Shown: positions 41,958 through 46,103 of the stretch, one piece after another | Layout of the letters: every line of letters starts with the position of its first letter | Numbering within the stretch: the first letter of the stretch is position 1 | NCBI GenBank assembly: GCA_021202495.1 | Contig: JAJQCX010000066.1 | Location: 1-46,103, forward strand | Origin: Clostridia bacterium | GTDB taxonomy: Bacteria > Bacillota > Clostridia > UMGS1883 | DNA: 46,103 nt | Direction: 5' to 3' | Translations under genes and position numbers: made by a program | Notes under the pieces: generated by a model | Databases searched by the model: none | Told to the model about the DNA's origin: nothing | The model's input: the letters and a program-made list of their open reading frames with translations, nothing else

Positions 41958-44370
41958 TTTCGCCCTCCTTCACAGCATCCGTCTCCGCTCTCACTTCAAT
42001 GTCGCCTCTGATATATCCCTTTACTTCGGCGTTTATATATCCGTTCACGTGCCCTGCAATTCTGCCGTTCACACTCATATAACCCGACCGCTTTTTCGGC
42101 AGCGGCGCTTCGACCTTTATCGTAAAGCTCGTCTTTTCGATTATCGTGTCGCCCAAGAGCAGAATCTCGGGCAAAACGCACATTACAAGAAACATAGACA
42201 GTGCCGTCCCTCTGCACAGCGTTATCCCTATCGCCACAATTGTCGACGTTGTGGAGAGCAGCCCAATTAAAAGCCCCGCCGACGCCAATATGCTCCCGGA
42301 GGTCAAAACAGTCGGAAACGCGAAATTCAGCGCGCCGCGCATTGCCTCTTTTATCGGCACAGAGCTTTTCAGCTCCATATATCTGCTCGAAATTACTATC
42401 GCGTAGTCAATGTTTGCGCCCATCTGTATACTTGAAACCACCAAATAGCTCAGGAAAAATATCGGCGAATTTGTAATTGTCGAAACGGAAAAGTTTATCC
42501 AAATGCTGCCCTGTATCACCGCAATTAAGAGCACCGGCATACCCGCGCTCTTGAACGTGAAAAACAAAACAATGAGCACGAATAATATCGAAAGCACGCT
42601 CACAAGCACGTTATCCGTGTCAAACGCCTTTTTTAAGTCGTAGCTGCTCGTCGAATTTCCCGCCATGTAGCTTTCATCATAAAATTTTCCCGCCAATTCG
42701 CTCAAATCATCGATAAAAGCAAATGTTTCATCGCCTTCAATCGGCAAATTGGTATATATCAATATCCTCGAAAAATTCTCTCCCTCAAGCTGTTTTTTCG
42801 CACTGTCGAGCTTGAGGTACATATCGTCCAAATCCTTTTCCAAATCCTCGTCGAGCGTAATGTAGCCGTCTTCTTTCACGTCATACAAAAACATGAACAT
42901 ATCTATCAGCGGGACGGAGTATTCCTTTAAATTTCCCAAAAGATTGCTGTAATTTTCGTTTTCCGCAGCATACGCCGCGTAAAGGAGCGTCGCCTCCGAC
43001 GTGTCAACGTCCGCGATTTCCGCAAATTCACGCGGTGAGAGTGAGTCCGTCAAAACATATCCGTCCTTTGCCTCAACCGTCGAAAGAGCGGTTATCCCCG
43101 TCACTTCGCTTCTTTTCGCAATCTCGGCGCAAAGCGCCTTTTCTTTTTCATAATCGCCTTCAGGCACCATCAGCGCAGTTAAATTTGTCTCACCGAAATT
43201 TTCCTCAATCATTTCTTTCGCTGTCTGCGTCTCATTTTTTCGATATGTTTTAGCCATCGAATCATTATATACATAAGGGCAACCCGACGAAACAAAGTAC
43301 GCCGCCGCTATTATAATTATAAAAATCGGCGGCAACACCATTCTGAGCTTATACACCACGTCTCCCAAAAACGAAACGTCAGGCAGAAAGCTTCTGTGCG
43401 GCGTTTTGTCTATGTATTTTCCGAGTACGCACAAAAGGCACGGCATCAGTGTAAACACGCAGAAAAGGCTGAAAATTATCGCCTTGATCAGGCACAAACC
43501 CAAATCGAAGCCAATTTTAAACTGCATGAACATCATTGCCATCAAGCCCGAAACGGTCGTCAGCGAGCTTGACGATATCTCGGGTATTGATACCGCCAAA
43601 GCCCGCGCAACCGCCTCCTCTATCTCGTGCGTCTCCCTCTCCTCACTGTAATGATGAATCATTATGATTGCGTAATCTATCGAAAGCGCCAGCTGCAGCA
43701 CCACCGTCACCGAATTTGACACAAACGAAATCTCACCAAGCAAAAAATTCGTGCCCTTGTTTAAGAGCGCCGCCGCCACAAACGTTATCAGCAGCACCGG
43801 CACCTCCATCCACGTTTTGGATGTCAAGAGCAAGACTGTCACAATTATGACCGCCGCCACAATAAGCACTACCGACATTTCGTTTTCGAGCGACTTTGAA
43901 CTGTCTGTATAGCTTTCGGAATAATACATGTCGTAATCCGAAAGCGCCGCGCGTATTTCTTCATAGCCCTGCTTTGTTTCCTCGCTTCCGTCCTCGCTAT
44001 TCAGCGTTATCTTAAATAACGCGCACCCGTTAGTGTAATATTCGTCGGTATTCTCAAAATCGACCATGCTCACGCAATCGAGGTTTTCGATTATATCGAC
44101 TATTTCCTCCGCCTCATCAAGCGTCACGTTCGCCGCCATAGCCTCCGAGGTCGAATAGGTGACAAATTCTCTTTCCATCACCTCAAGCCCCTGCTTTGTC
44201 GCGGTGTCCTCCGACAAATAATCCGTCAAATCGTCGCACACCTCAACCCAATTTTGAGCGACAAGCGAAAAAATGAGCGCCGCCGCATATATCACAAAGA
44301 TAATGTTTCTCTTGTCCACAATAAAGGACGATATTTTGTCCATCACACTTTTTTGTCCTTTTTTCGCCAC
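41941..44370 (-). CDS. MMPL/RND-family transporter
   Basis: An 809-residue membrane protein with two RND-type halves. Each half has one helix, an extracytoplasmic loop domain and a block of five or so helices. Proton-relay DY motifs are present in both: LALSIDYAIIMIHHY in the first half and GANIDYAIVISSRY in the second, the hallmark of MmpL-type transporters. Family members export lipids or large hydrophobic molecules using the proton gradient. The cytoplasmic C-terminal tail is unusual: SGYMSVNGRIAGHVNGYINA and on through EVKGYIRGDIEV, an 8-residue Gly-spaced pattern like beta-helix rungs. It is encoded between a TetR regulator and the GLUG/coiled-coil protein, and overlaps the latter by 17 bases. 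Confidence 0.93.
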   Translation of the reverse strand: MAKKGQKSVMDKISSFIVDKRNIIFVIYAAALIFSLVAQNWVEVCDDLTDYLSEDTATKQGLEVMEREFVTYSTSEAMAANVTLDEAEEIVDIIENLDCVSMVDFENTDEYYTNGCALFKITLNSEDGSEETKQGYEEIRAALSDYDMYYSESYTDSSKSLENEMSVVLIVAAVIIVTVLLLTSKTWMEVPVLLITFVAAALLNKGTNFLLGEISFVSNSVTVVLQLALSIDYAIIMIHHYSEERETHEIEEAVARALAVSIPEISSSSLTTVSGLMAMMFMQFKIGFDLGLCLIKAIIFSLFCVFTLMPCLLCVLGKYIDKTPHRSFLPDVSFLGDVVYKLRMVLPPIFIIIIAAAYFVSSGCPYVYNDSMAKTYRKNETQTAKEMIEENFGETNLTALMVPEGDYEKEKALCAEIAKRSEVTGITALSTVEAKDGYVLTDSLSPREFAEIADVDTSEATLLYAAYAAENENYSNLLGNLKEYSVPLIDMFMFLYDVKEDGYITLDEDLEKDLDDMYLKLDSAKKQLEGENFSRILIYTNLPIEGDETFAFIDDLSELAGKFYDESYMAGNSTSSYDLKKAFDTDNVLVSVLSILFVLIVLFFTFKSAGMPVLLIAVIQGSIWINFSVSTITNSPIFFLSYLVVSSIQMGANIDYAIVISSRYMELKSSVPIKEAMRGALNFAFPTVLTSGSILASAGLLIGLLSTTSTIVAIGITLCRGTALSMFLVMCVLPEILLLGDTIIEKTSFTIKVEAPLPKKRSGYMSVNGRIAGHVNGYINAEVKGYIRGDIEVRAETDAVKEGESDENA

Positions 44371-44439
44371 ATTCCTACGTCCTTTCAGATTTGTTTCTTT
44401 TAATTATATTTCCTATGCGATTTGCCCACAACAGACAAA

Positions 44440-44478
44440 AACAGCCCCATGCACAAAATTTATGCACAAGACTGTTTT
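44440..44478 (-). terminator. Possible weak terminator between TetR and MMPL genes
   Basis: AAAAACAG at about 44437-44444 can pair with CTGTTTTT at 44471-44479, enclosing two direct copies of ATGCACA. The loop is long, so efficiency would be low. The 124-base spacer otherwise shows only AT-rich sequence and an RBS-like AAAGGA before ATG 44370. Confidence 0.35.
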
Positions 44479-44494
44479 TGCTTAAAATTTCAAA

Positions 44495-45055
44495 CTATTT
44501 TTTCCCGAACATTTCAACCGCCTGTTTGATGTTCGACTCAAACATAACCGACGCCTTTTCCACCGCAGGCGCAAAATCGTCCGTCATTCCGCGGTCAAGC
44601 CAATCGTCCAAAAGCCCCACAAGCGCGTACACATAAAACCGCACCACAAAGTCTGTGTCCTCTTCTGAAATGTCAACTTCCCGCGCCTCGGTTTTCACAA
44701 AGTCGAACACCACGCCGTACAAAACCTTTTCCAAGCATTTTCGTATCTGTCCGCTTTCGGGCGAATTGTGCAGATGATAAATCGCCTTTCTCTTTCTGAG
44801 AACGTCTCCCGCCGCATACATCAGCGCCTCATTCCACGAGATGTATTCTCTGCCGTATTCTTTGGCAACGGCGCGGATTTCTTCTTGTAAAATGTCATCC
44901 GTCAGCGCGTAAATGTCCTTGTAATTGTAATAAAACGTGTTTCTGTTTATGCCGCACTCCGCCGCAATGTCCTTCACCGTTATTGCTTCAAACGGCTTTT
45001 CGTCAAGAAGCTTCATAAAAGCATCCTTTATCGCCTTTTTCGTAAATTTCGTCAT
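44495..45055 (-). CDS. TetR/AcrR-family transcriptional regulator
   Basis: A 186-residue protein. The N-terminal helix-turn-helix is TKKAIKDAFMKLLDEKPFEAITVKDIAAECGINRNTFYYNYKD-like (about residues 5-48), the TetR signature. The remaining helical domain would bind a ligand. It is immediately upstream of, and in the same direction as, the MMPL and GLUG genes, so it is the likely local repressor. That role is inferred from position. Confidence 0.92.
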   Translation of the reverse strand: MTKFTKKAIKDAFMKLLDEKPFEAITVKDIAAECGINRNTFYYNYKDIYALTDDILQEEIRAVAKEYGREYISWNEALMYAAGDVLRKRKAIYHLHNSPESGQIRKCLEKVLYGVVFDFVKTEAREVDISEEDTDFVVRFYVYALVGLLDDWLDRGMTDDFAPAVEKASVMFESNIKQAVEMFGKK

Positions 45056-45074
45056 TATTATCTCCGTTTTGCTG

Positions 45075-46103
45075 TCAATACCCTATCGGCGTCATTTCCT
45101 CGCCGTCGTCCGCAAAAAGCAGCATGTAATGCCCGCGCATCCTCTCAGGCGCTTCAATCTTAAGCTTCGCAATTTCGGTCGTAAACGGCTCAACCTCCAC
45201 GCTTTCGCTCGCCGTCGCGACGAGGTTTGACTGATAATCGTAAAGCTCCGCCTTTATCTCAACCTCCGTAAAGCATTCGCCCGACTGCACCTCAACCTTC
45301 GCGCAAATTTCGTCGCCCTCGTCGAGCCCGTCAAGCTCCGTCACCGAGCGCACCTTTGCATCAAAGCGAAATTCCTCGCCCTCGCATACGCCCTCAAGCG
45401 TCGCCTTCGCCTTTATTATTTTCCCTTCCGCGTCAAATTCAAATTTATCAATCGCAAGCTCCCTGTGCGTTCCGTAATAGTCGCTCACGTCGCCCTCAAA
45501 CCGTGCGGGGAAATTAAAGCGGTGATAGCAAACATACCACCTGTCGCTCTCGGGTACGTTTATTATCGTGTGATGCCCCGTGCCGTAAATGCCGTACTTT
45601 TCGTTCTTTTCGAGCATCACTTCATTGCCTATTATAGGTCCCGTCGGCGACGATGAATATCCCCATCTCACGTGGTAATTTTTGCTCCGAGTGTCGTCCT
45701 CCGCCCACGTGAAATAATATATCCCTTTTCTGTAAAAGACGTGCGTTCCCTCGCGGAAATTCGGCGGCGTTATCTCCTGCGGCACGCCCTTTAAGTGCAT
45801 CATGTCGTCTTCGAGCTCGCACACCCACATTGTCCCGTTGCCCCAGTAAAGATAGCTTCTCCCCGTCTCGGGACAAGTAAATACCGCCGGGTCAATCACC
45901 TGCCCCGGGAAGTGCATTACATGCACGTCGCCGTATTCGTCGCAGGCTTCCATGCCGTTATACACAATAGGCTTCCCGAGTAAATCCTCAAATTTTCCGC
46001 ACGGCGTGTCGCACACCGCGATACCAATCGCCTTGCCGACGTTTTTCTCGAATTTGTCCGTGTTCGCGCTGAAATAGTAATAATATTTTCCATTCTTTTT
46101 CAC
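45075..46103 (-). CDS. GH43-type glycoside hydrolase, partial (5' end outside window)
   Basis: 342 residues of a five-bladed beta-propeller glycosidase. The first codon in view (GTG) is most likely internal, because the sequence opens in mid-blade at KKNGKYYYYFSAN. Visible motifs: GQVIDPAVF (the pKa-modulating Asp), FREGTHVFYRKGIYYFTWAEDD (the general-acid Glu), and GTGHHTII. A beta-sandwich region (from about residue 225) follows and ends at TPIGY. GH43 enzymes are mostly xylosidases or arabinofuranosidases. It starts a further glycan-degrading locus beyond the window and lies 19 bases upstream of the TetR gene. Confidence 0.87.
   Translation of the reverse strand: MKKNGKYYYYFSANTDKFEKNVGKAIGIAVCDTPCGKFEDLLGKPIVYNGMEACDEYGDVHVMHFPGQVIDPAVFTCPETGRSYLYWGNGTMWVCELEDDMMHLKGVPQEITPPNFREGTHVFYRKGIYYFTWAEDDTRSKNYHVRWGYSSSPTGPIIGNEVMLEKNEKYGIYGTGHHTIINVPESDRWYVCYHRFNFPARFEGDVSDYYGTHRELAIDKFEFDAEGKIIKAKATLEGVCEGEEFRFDAKVRSVTELDGLDEGDEICAKVEVQSGECFTEVEIKAELYDYQSNLVATASESVEVEPFTTEIAKLKIEAPERMRGHYMLLFADDGEEMTPIGY

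Noticed and set aside
44440..44478. Strong terminator after the TetR gene
   Set aside because: The repeats inside are direct rather than inverted, leaving only an 8-bp A/T-rich stem with a long loop; kept only as a weak candidate.
46101..46103. GTG as the true start of the GH43 gene
   Set aside because: The sequence begins in the middle of a propeller blade, and GH43 proteins need the missing first catalytic Asp upstream, so the gene is cut by the window edge.

Overview
The window looks like chromosomal DNA of a moderately GC-balanced, Gram-positive member of the Clostridia, probably an uncultured gut-type bacterium. The evidence is gene order (ylxR-ylxQ-infB-rbfA-nrnA-truB-ribF; spoVG-glmU-prs-pth-mfd-prsA), a T-box upstream of pheST, a lipoprotein PrsA-type foldase, and many exported proteins with BspA-type leucine-rich, InlB-type, BIG2 and discoidin-like modules. 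I saw no rRNA, tRNA, CRISPR array, phage gene or transposase.

Layout. 64-6159 (+) is a translation/RNA-maturation operon ending in ribF. Translationally coupled to ribF is a secreted zinc metalloprotease (6156-7871). Its active site matches anthrax lethal factor and the clostridial Pro-Pro endopeptidases in motif and spacing. A 279-bp multi-hairpin element with terminal inverted repeats (8001-8279) separates it from a larger paralogue (8442-12201). That paralogue carries leucine-rich, BIG2 and InlB-type modules in front of the same protease and is frameshifted at a C6 tract. A GNAT gene closes the unit. 12825-16564 (-) is the T-box-controlled pheST operon, with pheT interrupted by an in-frame TAG. 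16667-17617 (+) is a membrane-anchored protein of unknown role. 17799-25164 (-) is the spoVG-glmU-prs-pth-mfd-prsA cluster. In it mfd is interrupted by an in-frame TAA and GlmU lacks its acetyltransferase half. Divergent from spoVG are murC, a cytoplasmic clan-A glycosidase and a GyrI-like protein (25335-29312).

29352-36857 is a glycan-degradation locus: a GH95-type fucosidase and a beta-helix (GH141-like) enzyme, both secreted, sharing three copies of a discoidin-like module. It diverges from an AraC-type regulator across a perfect dyad. A HAD phosphatase follows. 38510-45055 (-) is a TetR - MMPL transporter - GLUG/coiled-coil surface protein module, which I consider the best candidate for an undescribed system. 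The window ends inside a GH43-type glycosidase.

A caution runs through the whole window. Four homopolymer-length frameshifts (C6, A7, G8, A6) and two nonsense codons in highly conserved genes occur in 46 kb. Sequencing or consensus error is the simplest common cause. It should be excluded before any split gene or phase-variation claim is believed.
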